NCBI GenBank assembly: GCA_965112735.1
Contig: OZ218950.1
Coordinates: forward strand, 6,448,001 to 6,512,000
Reading direction: 5' to 3'
DNA length: 64,000 nt
Origin: Phaeosaccion multiseriatum
Taxonomy: Eukaryota; Ochrophyta, other classes
The position numbers and the translations under genes are program-made. Shown in pieces: positions 1 through 10,300 of this stretch. Every line of letters starts with the position of its first letter. Within the stretch, counting starts at the first letter, position 1. The notes under the pieces were generated by a model. That model saw only the letters and a list, made by a program, of their open reading frames with translations, had not been told where the DNA came from and did no database searches.

Positions 1-430
1 GTGTGCCCCATTCGAGATGTACGGGCGCTGCAACAAAGGACACAAGGAGAAGGAGAGGTTGAGCTGGGAGATGAGACCACGGACTCGTGCCTGAGGCATC
101 TTTCCCCTCACCTCGGTGGTTGGAGCCCGTGGGACGAGACCGGCGCGGGTGGGGAAGCGTGGATGACGGCTGGCAACGAAAGAAAGGCAAGGCCTCCGAC
201 GCGTAGTCGCCCATGGGAAGGTCGAGAGGGATTAAGGGATTGAGGGGCCTGGGGGGGGCTTAGCGCGAAGAAGCTGAAGTTCGCAGCCTCCTCATCCAGA
301 GTCACAAATGGTTTGCCCTTCCTTTTTTCTTTTTTCTTTCTCTTTCTCTCCTTCTTCTTCCTTACCACGCAGAGCCTTGCTTACACAAGTTGGCACCAAG
401 CAGCTGTAGGCGATCATCGGAAAGGTCACT
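1..430. other. Left-edge upstream region, no gene recognised
   Basis: No convincing coding signal is seen. A pyrimidine-rich stretch at about 317-362, just before the start codon at 431, is compatible with the promoter or 5' leader of the plastid-protein gene, but no specific element can be named. Confidence 0.4.
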
Positions 431-2332
431 ATGCAGCAGCCGAAGCTGTGCCTTGGGGCCTTGGCCCTTGGGTGCGTGTTTTCCACGTCAGTAGCCTTTG
501 TGTCTCCCCTCTCTGCCCCTCGCGGCTTTGTGGCTCCTCTCCAGCAGCCGCAGCATCAGCAGCACAAGCAGAGCCGAGGACTCGGCCATGGATCTGTTGG
601 GGTATTGCATTCTGCCTTGGAGACTCGCCGTAGCACGAGGTAAGCTTAAGACTGTCACAAGAAGGTACCTGCGTCATCTGGCACCTTGCATGGTGCCACT
701 TTCAGGAGATACAAACGGTCAAGAGCGAGAGCAGCCCTCCAATCGCTCCTTGTTGGTTTGAATCTACTGCGAACGAAGATGACGACGTGCGACTCCTCCT
801 TTGTCTCCCCTTTCACCTGTTTGTCCTACTCTCTCTCCCTCTCTCCTACTCTCTCTCTCTCTGTCTGTCTTTGTCAGCATGATCTTTAGGTGGGGTCGAC
901 GAGACCATCAGGCAAAATCAAGGCAGAGCTCATCGGCGCTGCGCATGGTATCAGGGACAGACGATGTCCAGGGGAACGACAAGACGGGCGTCAGGAGGCT
1001 TGTTTTGGGAGGAATCTGGGCAGGCCTGGTCGCTTGGGCTTTTCTCTTTGCTCCTGGAAATAACCCGGCTGCCAAGGCTCTCGACGCGCAGCTTGTCACC
1101 GCTATGATTGCGAATCTAGCGGACACCAATGTAGACTTGATCTTCCGCCTGGTGTTCAACGCCTTGGGCCTCATGCCGCTCCTGTACGCCGGCATCCTGC
1201 TGCCTGGCTCCAAGGACCAGAAGCCGGTCCCTGCCTTTCCGTTCATTTTGTCCTCCATGGCCCTCGGATTTTTCGGGTTGGGGCCGTACGTGGCACTTCG
1301 AGAGTAAGTATATCTAAAGTTCCCTCCCTCTCTTTCCTCCTCCTCTTCCTCCTCACCGTTTACTCACACTCCCTCTGCTTTGTTTTCTGTTGCATTCCGC
1401 GCTGTTCCGAACCTTGCCTTCCCCCCCCTACACACAGATACAAGCCTTCGGTAAACCCTGAGAGCCTCGGCTGGGTACGTTCGTTCAGTTCCTTTGTGAT
1501 AGTCTGGCGCCTTTGCAACACTTCTGAATCGGCGGGCCTTTGTGCTCTCAGGAATGAATGTGCGCCTCTGGAAAAGAACCAAAGGGAGAAGGAATCGCCC
1601 TCGTTGCTAACCTTGGTCATCTGAGCTGCTTCCCACCTCACTTGTCTTGCTCTGCCCTCGGTCAGGGGGGAGGGGAGCGGGGGTGGGGTGGGCAGTGGCG
1701 TGTGGGCGTTTCCACAAACACTTGACTTGCTCCCCTCCCCCTCCCTTTCTATTGTTTTCCTCTCCCTCGTCCTGTGTCCCTCTCCCCTCCACCCTGCCCC
1801 TCCTCTTTGCCTCTCTTGCATCATCAGCTAGCCAAAGGGGCCAACTCGAAGGCCTTTGGCGGCGTTTGCCTGCTTTACCTGCTGGGGCTTTGCTACACAG
1901 CCACTACTGGAGACCTCTCCGCAAGCTGGCCAGAGTTCCTCCGGCTCGCCTCCACACAGCAGCTCGTCAACGTCTCGTCGGTGCGTCGTGCGAATCACTC
2001 GCCCTTCGTCTTTGCTCGCGTGCCTGCATCGGTCGACCTTGTCCATCCCATTCCCCCCCCTTGCCGCCATCCGCCATCCTATTTCCCACCCCTCTGCTAC
2101 CATCCCATTCTCTCCACCCGCTCTGGCCTACCAATCCCACTCCTCACAGGTGGACTTTGTGATCCTGAGTGGCATCATGTGGGAGCCACTCAAGGAGGAT
2201 ATGAGGCGGAGGGGATGGTTCTCCGATGGCTCCGGTAACGAGTCTGCCAGACTAGCAGCCTACTCTCTCCCTCTCTTCGGGCCCGTCGCCTACCTCCTCA
2301 CTCGCCCGCCCCTCTCGGCGGCCGAGGAGTGA
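431..2332 (+). CDS. Plastid-targeted conserved membrane protein (5 exons)
   Basis: Proposed exons are 431-639, 878-1303, 1438-1474, 1828-1980 and 2150-2332. All junctions are GT-AG and keep one frame, giving about 335 residues. An in-frame alternative acceptor lies 12 bases downstream, with exon 2 starting at 890. The N-terminus is a hydrophobic signal peptide followed by VAFVSP, the Phe motif typical of bipartite leaders for secondary plastids. The mature part has several hydrophobic segments: one near the start of exon 2 (LVLGGIWAGLVAWAFLFAPG), then ALGLMPLLYAGILLPG, FPFILSSMALGFFGLGPY, VCLLYLLGLCYTA and a C-terminal LPLFGPVAYLLTRP. The motifs SLGW, TQQLVNVSS and PLKEDMRRRGW look conserved. 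The whole resembles an uncharacterised plastid/cyanobacterial membrane-protein family, which I cannot name. A thylakoid or envelope location is inferred. It converges with the zinc-finger gene at 2880. Confidence 0.8.
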
Positions 2333-2879
2333 CGTAAACGGTCCAACGATTGGGTACTTACGTACCTGCGCAAGCACCAACCACTCACCCACCCCCCCTT
2401 ATAGGCGGCCCTTATAGGGCCCCAGGTTGCGTCTCTTCGAACCATGATCATTGTGAATTGATGAATCACGTGAGCCATCCTCAAGTACCGCCACAACAGA
2501 GCATATAACACGGGTTTGATACATGTATATTCTGACACGATGACACGACACACTACTAAACGCAGAACAATACACCCTCGCCCTTGCCGCGGGCCTGTCT
2601 CGCTCTCGTCCTCGCGCTGCTGTCTGTGAGCGTAGACCTCTGTTGATGGATGGATAGGCGGGCGGCGGCCTATGTAGGGGGTAGGAGCATCCAGAACCAT
2701 CCATCTATCCATCCATCCACCCGACTTTTGTAACCCCGCCCCCCTCCCCGTCCGAAACAAATCTCCCAAAGCATATACATATACGTGTGTGTGTGTGTGC
2801 GTGTGGGCTGGTAAAACAGCACACGTAGAACCAACACGCCCAGTTTGTAGCAGCCATGGCCCAGGTCCTGACACCCGCC
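2333..2879. other. Convergent intergenic region with dispersed repeat copy
   Basis: This gap lies between two convergent genes and holds their 3' ends. It contains a (TG)n tract at about 2785-2805. At about 2590-2745 it holds a stretch clearly similar, in opposite orientation, to about 62095-62250. Confidence 0.6.
2590..2745 (+). repeat. Dispersed repeat, copy 1
   Basis: It shares near-identical blocks with the reverse complement of about 62095-62250, including tctgtgagcgtag, ggcgggcggcggcct and a ccatccatcc tract, followed by a gtaacccc C-rich run. About 150 bases align with short gaps. Both copies lie in gaps between convergent genes. The family is unknown. Confidence 0.65.
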
Positions 2880-4615
2880 CTAACCAGTAGCAGTGAACGA
2901 GGCAGCGGCGGCAGCAGCGGCAGCAGCCGCGGCAAAAGCAGACGCAGAAGCAGCAATGGAAGGAGGAGGAGGAGGAGGAGGAGGAGGAGGAGGAGGAGGA
3001 GGAGAAGAAGGAGTCATGGGTCCTGCCCTCTTCTTGGCTGGCATGGCTCCCTTCTCAGCACCCGCGCCGCCAGTCCTACTTCCCTCAAGCTCCCCCCCCG
3101 CCTCGTTGTCCCCCTCATCGGGCCGTGCGCGCTTCTTCCCACCCTCTTCCGCTGTTGCAGCAGGTCTGGTACGCTTCTTGGGCAGGCAAGCACCGCTGGC
3201 GATATTGATACTGCTGCTGCTGCTGCTGCTGGTGGTGGTGGTGGTAGTGGTGGTCGTGGTGCCAGCTCCACCGCCGCCCCCACTGCTGCCTGCCTCAGCT
3301 CGCCTCAGCCCCCCTAGCTCTGGCAGCAACTGCAGCTGCTGCAGCGGCGGCTGCTGCGGCCACTGTGGCTGCTTCTGCGATCTGCTTTGGTGGCCGATCG
3401 CTCTCGCGGCCTTCCCCACAGCGGCGGCGGCGGCAGCTGCTGCTGCTGTTGCTGCTGCTGCCGTTGCCGTTGCCACTGCAGCTTCTGTATTTGTCGCAGC
3501 CGCTGCCATGGCCGGGTCTGCCGCCACCAACGGCTCTCGTGGCTCTGCTGCGCTGGTCGCCGCGCCGGGCGCATTGCTGTGCTTCATGCAGAGGCCGCCT
3601 CTGCGAGACTGGTTGGGGCAGTCGGCCGCACTGCAACGCTTCCTCTTTCCGCCGTGCTTGGTGCAAAGCCCCTAAAGGAGCAGCAGCAGTAGCAGTAGCA
3701 GCAGCAGCAGCAGCAACAACAACAACATCAACAAATGCAAACACAATTTCAAGTTACATTTTGACTGCAGTTGGAAGGTAGAGTAGATTCTGCGGGAGAC
3801 ACCCAGCTTTTCATCGGGTCCGCCGAGTAGGGAGTGTTATGGATGTCCAATGGCCAGCGCAACAACCCATACATCCCCGCCTCCCCTCTCCCTCATTCAG
3901 ACATACATACTCACCTGCGAAATCACGTGAAACTCGCAGCCGTCGACCTTGCACCGGTTGCATATGGCCCCGTGCCGCACACACACGCCCCCCCGCACCG
4001 CCCTCCGGGCGCAGCCCACGGTCTCGCACTCCTTTAGCACGGCCCCGTGCTCCTGGCACCGCCCGGCCTGTTTGGCTTGCTTCTCGCAGCCTTCCGCGCT
4101 GCAGCGCTGGACCTTTCCTCCGTGCGCGACACATCGGCCGTTCTGTCGTTGTTTGTGAGTGGGCCGTTGGAAAAGTGGAAAGGTCAGGGTTGGGTTCTAT
4201 TATCCCACCTCCGCCCACTACCCACTACCCACACACGCACACAGAGACACACAACCCCCCAACATTCTTCCCCCGACAAGACGAAAGCGGTCGCCAAGCT
4301 CTTGTCCATTGTCCCCGAAAAACCCACCTGGACCGCCTGCTTCGGGCAGCCCTCCACGACACACCGCTTCATCCTGGCTCCGTGCCGAACGCAGAAGTTC
4401 TGCTTGTGCACCTGCTGCTTTTCACACCCCTCGTGGCTGCACTTCTTGGTGCGCGTGGGTGCGCCGTGCTTGACGCACAGTCCAGCGCTCTGCTCCTGCT
4501 TCAGGCACCCCTCCACCTTGCACCGCTTCTTCCTGCTCACGCCCCCGTGAGGGAGGCAGAGCCCTCCCCCCGACGCCCACTTCTCGCACCCCTCCTTTGC
4601 GCATTTCTTCCCCAT
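2880..4615 (-). CDS. WRKY19-type zinc-finger repeat protein (8 fingers, 3 exons)
   Basis: Exons in transcript order are 4615-4328, 4142-3915 and 3671-2880. All junctions are phase 0, giving about 435 residues. The first 200 or so residues are eight repeats of C-x4-C-x7-10-C-x2-H, usually ending KHG or RHG. Examples are CKVEGCLKQEQSAGLCVKHG, CSAEGCEKQAKQAGRCQEHG and CSAADCPNQSRRGGLCMKH. This is the WRKY19-like zinc-finger pattern, which is expanded in oomycetes and other stramenopiles. Two introns fall inside fingers (after PKQAVQ and after FHVISQ), and splicing restores both fingers, which supports the model. The C-terminal half is low complexity (Ala, Thr, Ser, a 14-Pro run) with basic nuclear-signal-like clusters (KKRTRP, KKRARP). 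A nuclear DNA- or protein-binding role is inferred from the family only. A shorter-lived second member lies at 16597-17367. Confidence 0.85.
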
Positions 4616-6568
4616 CGCGCGGGATCGGCCCTCCCCAGCAGCCGGCAGACAGACAGAGAGTAAAGTCCGTTTGAATCTCTGCCCGAAGCACAGTCAATGG
4701 ATTGATGCCTGTGTGTTAGGCTCCTTCATTCACCATCCAGTCTCCCGCTCAATATAATCAGCCTCGTCAGCTACAAGGCCAAGGGCAGTGAGGACCCTGC
4801 CCGGAAAAAGTAGTTTTCGAGCAGAGCGAGTTTACGAGTCGATAGTATCGAAAACGTATTTTCGGGAAACGGGGAGGACTGGCAGTCACACAAAAAATGG
4901 ATGGAGGCAAGGGCACGCCGCGCCGACCGACGCGAGGGCCCAATGGCCCGTGCGGCCACGTATGACGCTCAGCCCACCGGGGTAGAGCAAGAATTTAGCA
5001 TTCACTACTGTAAAAGAGGAGGCGACGCGAGTACGGCGTCGAAAGAGTTGTAGCAAGTGCCGAAGAGCTCAGCGCGGTGAGAAGGACAGCGAAGGGGCGG
5101 AGCAGCCCAGCAGTCCACCGCGCGAAGGAGACGGCAGCGACAGCAAAAGTTTCCCCACCCGCCCGGCCCGGGGGGACGAGTGGGATTATCGGGAATCCAA
5201 CGGGGTGGATGGGAGTAGGGGCGAGGCAGACGCGTCTGCCCGCCCTGCTTTGGCACCCCCTGGAAATCGCATTTACCCCCCCTTACACAATCTAAACAAT
5301 TACAAGTATTAGCAGTTAGCCTGACCGAGCGAGAGAGCGTTCGAGGGGAAGGCATGGGTAGTACTAGGTGTCAGGACGTAGTGGACTGAAATAAGAACGG
5401 TCCTGAAGAGAGTTCCCAACGTACCTGAGAGTCCCCGTAACGGAGGGGCCTGTAGTTACTAAGCAAGTATCACGCTCGAAGTAGCGGGCAGTAAAGAGAC
5501 TACAATACGGGCACCGACGTCGCAACAGACGCGGAATATAGTAGCCCAAACCCCGGAGTTGTCTGTACTGTTCGTAGCTTTAGCACAGCCAGCCATAACA
5601 ACCACAGTTGCCTGCCCCTCACTCCAAGTCTCCCTTGTGGTAAGAACTGATGTAGTGGGTGGGTGTGTATATACAGACGTGCTGCTCCTTCCTCCCTTCC
5701 TTCTTCATGTCCTTAGTCCTCACGCTTGCCCCAGCGTCTCTATACGCCCTCTTGCTCTTACCCCCCTTCGCCTCCTACTCGGCCTTGTCACTGAACACTG
5801 AACCTCCCTTCGCCTCCTAGCTAGCTACTACATGGCTTCGTCACTGAACTGAAGATAACCACCCGCCCGTTATCCCGAAGTGGACTCCACACACAATAAG
5901 TAGTTGCATTTGAATCGGCCATACTGAGACGGGCACCGTGACGAGCCCATCCAGTGCCATCAGCTGTCTTCGCGGCTGCTGCGCCCCCACAGCTGCCAGA
6001 AAACATCATGCCTCGCGCCGCTCCTTTGGTACCCCGTGTGGGGAGTCGCCGACACACACACACAGCCAGGATAACAAACCTCATTGTCTCCGTCCACCAC
6101 CTGCGACTGATCATGCATACCAACGGAGCGTCCCCCAAATGTCGACGATAATCCGGACTCCAACATGTGCACCGCCTTTGAGTCCACACTCCTGAGCCAC
6201 CCTATGTGTGGAGTCTCTGCTTGCTGCTGTTTCTCCTGACGCCTCTGTAGCAGATAGAACGGCCAAAGGCGCGAGAGGGGGGATGAGAGAGGAGGGCTGA
6301 TGAGGACCCGTTGCTCGCTGCGTCGGTGGAGGGGGAGAGGATGTAGGAGGAGCCGAAGGGATGGGAGCTTTGAGCTTCGGATTCGAGCGCACTTGTCGAG
6401 AGTTGCTGACTTATTCTTCTGACGGGGGGGGCCCTTCCCAACTTAGTAGAGTCCTTCTGGACATGCAGAACTGTAGGGACTTCTGCCCTAACAAAGTACC
6501 TTACATTAGAACTTTTTGGACTATTGTATGTACAAAAGTACTTTACTAAGGAGCTGCACTCCATCCAT
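4616..6568. other. 1.95-kb region with no recognised gene
   Basis: Only short ORFs without family resemblance are present. An imperfect inverted repeat sits at 4800-4866. The last part (about 6360-6545) is more AT-rich and includes the 3' flank of the tandem-exon gene. No RNA gene or mobile-element protein is recognised. Confidence 0.5.
4800..4866. repeat. Imperfect inverted repeat (potential stem-loop)
   Basis: The arm cccggaaaaagtagttttcga (4800-4820) is nearly complementary to tcgaaaacgtattttcggg (4848-4866), with a 27-base loop. It lies about 190 bases upstream of the zinc-finger gene start (4615, minus strand). It could be a small palindromic element or a regulatory hairpin. Confidence 0.4.
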
Positions 6569-6816
6569 CTACGTCTTCAGGACCTCGAAAAGTAAATCCA
6601 AAGCGAGTAAGTCACTCTCGTCTTGCCGAGACACGGTACCAGCATTCTGTCGTTCCTGCAGCTGGTTACGCTGGTTGGCGAGTATGGTGCGCGTCTCCTC
6701 GTCATCGGAAGCCGCCCCGATCAGGCCAAGCACCCGATCGCGGAAGCGCTTCCGCTGCTGCGCCTTGAGTGAAAATGAAAGACGGGCACGGGGGAAAGTT
6801 TCACGGCTGATGCGCA

Positions 6817-6865
<49 letters not shown>

Positions 6866-6917
6866 GCGCCTCGATCCCCTTGCCTTCCTTGCCTTCTCGT
6901 CTGCGTAGTGGAGATGG

Positions 6918-6973
<56 letters not shown>

Positions 6974-7209
6974 GACCTCGAAAAGTAAATCCAAAGCGAG
7001 TAAGTCACTCTCGTCTTGCCGAGACACGGTACCAGCATTCTGTCGTTCCTGCAGCTGGTTACGCTGGTTGGCGAGTATGGTGCGCGTCTCCTCGTCATCG
7101 GAAGCCGCCCCGATCAGGCCAAGCACCCGATCGCGGAAGCGCTTCCGCTGCTGCGCCTTGAGTGAAAATGAAAGACGGGCACGGGGGAAAGTTTCACGGC
7201 TGATGCGCA

Positions 7210-7249
<40 letters not shown>

Positions 7250-7301
7250 GCGCCTCGATCCCCTTGCCTTCCTTGCCTTCTCGTCTGCGTAGTGGAGATG
7301 G

Positions 7302-7363
<62 letters not shown>

Positions 7364-7398
7364 GCGCCTCGATCCCCTTGCCTTCCTTGCCTTCTCGT
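6569..7398 (-). repeat. Poly-Asn (GTT/AAC) runs and duplicated 3'-terminal segment
   Basis: A 232-base segment encoding MRISRETF to LLFEV occurs at about 6585-6816 and again at about 6978-7210. The two copies are separated by AAC-codon runs and by copies of a 51-base HLHYADEKARKARGSRR segment (about 6866-6916, 7250-7300, and a partial copy at 7364-7398). The HLHYA part matches intronic sequence at the 3' splice site of the upstream repeat units, so intron-derived sequence has become coding. The whole stretch stays in one open frame. Confidence 0.85.
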
Positions 7399-10300
7399 CT
7401 GCGTAGTGGAGATGGGGCGTGCAGCAGTTGAAGTAAGAAAAAAAGAGCTATGTATATGTGTGTGTGTGTGTGTGTCGACGTGAGAAGAAAGGGCAGCAGC
7501 TGGGCGGTGACTGACGTACTTTGCTGTTGTACATAAATGGAGACAATGCCCTTGCAGTCACATGAACGCCGCCTGTGTGCATCCTCTGCCGCCTCCCTGC
7601 TCCTCGCCTGGAGGAGGTCCTGCTTTGCCGGGCACCCCTCCGGGTTTGTCCCGCATTTGAAGCCGTTGCTGGCCCTTTCCTTCTCGTCTGCGTAGTGGAG
7701 CCGAAGGAGATGGGGCGTGCAGCAGTTGAAGTAAGAAAAAAAAGAGCTATGTGTGTGTGTGTGTGTGTGTGTCGAAGTGAGAAGAAAGAGCAGGGGTGGG
7801 GTGGTTACGTACGTTGCTGCTGTTGATAGATGGAGACAATGCCCTTGCAGTCACATGAACGCCGCCTGTGTGCATCCTCTGCCGCCTCCCTGCTCCTCGC
7901 CTGGAGGAGGTCCTGCTTTGCCGGGCACCCCTCCGGGTTTGTCCCGCATTTGAAGCCGTTGCTGGCCCTTGCCTTCTTGTCTGCGTAGTGGAGCCGAAGG
8001 AGATGGGGCGTGCAGCAGTTGAAGTAAGAAAAAAAGAGCTATGTATGTGTGTGTGTGTGTGTCGAAGTGAGAAGAAAGGGCAGCAGCTGGGCGGTGACTG
8101 ACGTACTTTGCTGTTGTACATAAATGGAGACAATGCCCTTGCAGTCACATGAACGCCGCCTGTGTGCATCCTCTGCCGCCTCCCTGCTCCTCGCCTGGAG
8201 GAGGTCCTGCTTTGCCGGGCACCCCTCCGGGTTTGTCCCGCATTTGAAGCCGTTGCTGGCCCTTGCCTTCTCGTCTGCGTAGTGGAGCCGAAGGAGATGG
8301 GGCGTGCAGCAGTTGAAGTAAGAAAAAAAGAGCTATGTATGTGTGTGTGTGTGTGTGTGTGTCGAAGTGAGAAGAAAGGGCAGCAGCTGGGCGGTGACTG
8401 ACGTACTTCGCTGTTGTACATAAATGGAGACGAGGTCCTCGCAGTCACATGAACGCCGCCTGTGTGCATCCTCTGCCGCCTCCCTGCTCCTCGCCTGGAG
8501 GAGGTCCTGCTTTGCCGGGCACCCCTCCGGGTTTGTCCCGCATTTGAAGCCGTTGCTGGCCTCTGCCTTCTCGTCTGCGTAGTGGAGCCGAAGGAGGTGG
8601 GGGGCGTGCAGCAGTTGAAGTAAGAAAAAAAGAGCTATGTATGTGTGTGTGTGTGTGTGTCGAAGTGAGAAGAAAGAGCAGCAGCTGGGCGGTGACTGAC
8701 GTACTTTTCTGTTGCACATAAATGGAGACAATGCCCTTGCAGTCACATGAACGCCGCCTGTGTGCATCCTCTGCCGCCTCCCTGCTCCTCGCCTGGAGGA
8801 GGTCCTGCTTTGCCGGGCACCCCTCCGGGTTTGTCCCGCATTTGAAGCCGTTGCTGGCCTCTGCCTTCTCGTCTGCGTAGTGGAGCCGAAGGAGGTGGGG
8901 GGCGTGCAGCAGTTGAAGTAAGAAAAAAAGAGCTATGTATGTGTGTGTGTGTGTGTGTCGAAGTGAGAAGAAAGAGCAGGGGTGGGGTGGTTACGTACGT
9001 TGCTGCTGTTGATAGATGGAGACAATGCCCTTGCAGGCACATGGAAACCGCGAGTGTCCTTCCTCTGCCGCCTCCCTGCTCCTCGCCTGGAGGAGGTCCT
9101 GCTTTGCCGGGCACCCCTCCGGGTTTGTCCCGCACTTGAAGCCCTGGCTGGCCACTGCCTTCTCGTCTGCGTGGTGGAGCCGAAGGAGATGGGGCGTGCA
9201 GCAGTTGAAGTAAGAAAAAAGAGCTATGTATGTGTGTGTGTGTGTGTGTCGAAGTGAGAAGAAAGAGCAGGGGTGGGGTGGTTACGTACGTTGCTGCTGT
9301 TGATAGATGGAGACAATGCCCTTGCAGGCACATGAACACCGCGAGTGTCCTTGCTCTGCCGCCTCCCTGCTCCTCGCCGTGAGGAGGTCCTGCTTGGCCG
9401 GGCACCCCTCCGGATCGTCCTTGCACTTGTAGCCCTGGCTGCCGTCTGCCTTCTCGTCTGCGTAGTGGAGCCGAAGGAGATGGGGCGTGCAGCAGTTGAA
9501 GTAAGAAAAAAAAGAGCTATGTGTGTGTGTGTGTGTGTGTGTCGAAGTGAGAAGAAAGAGCAGGGGTGGGGTGGTTACGTACGTTGCTGCTGTTGATAGA
9601 TGGAGACAATGCCCTTGCAGTCACATGAACGCCGCCTGTGTGCATCCTCTGCCGCCTCCCTGCTCCTCGCCTGGAGGAGGTCCTGCTTTGCCGGGCACCC
9701 CTCCGGATCGTCCTTGCACTTGTAGCCCTGGCTGGCCCTTGCCTTCTCGTCTGCGTAGTGGAGCCGAAGGAGATGGGGCGTGCAGCAGTTGAAGTAAGAA
9801 AAAAAGAGCTATGTATATGTGTGTGTGTGTGTGTGTCGAAGTGAGAAGAAAGGGCAGCAGCTGGGCGGTGACTGACGTACTTTGCTGTTGTACATAAATG
9901 GAGACAATGCCCTTGCAGTCACATGAACGCCGCCTGTGTGCATCCTCTGCCGCCTCCCTGCTCCTCGCCTGGAGGAGGTCCTGCTTTGCCGGGCACCCCT
10001 CCGGGTTTGTCCCGCATTTGAAGCCGTTGCTGGCCCTTTCCTTCTCGTCTGCGTAGTGGAGCCGAAGGAGATGGGGCGTGCAGCAGTTGAAGTAAGAAAA
10101 AAAAGAGCTATGTGTGTGTGTGTGTGTGTGTGTGTCGAAGTGAGAAGAAAGAGCAGGGGTGGGGTGGTTACGTACGTTGCTGCTGTTGATAGATGGAGAC
10201 AATGCCCTTGCAGTCACATGAACGCCGCCTGTGTGCATCCTCTGCCGCCTCCCTGCTCCTCGCCTGGAGGAGGTCCTGCTTGGCCGGGCACCCCTCCGGA

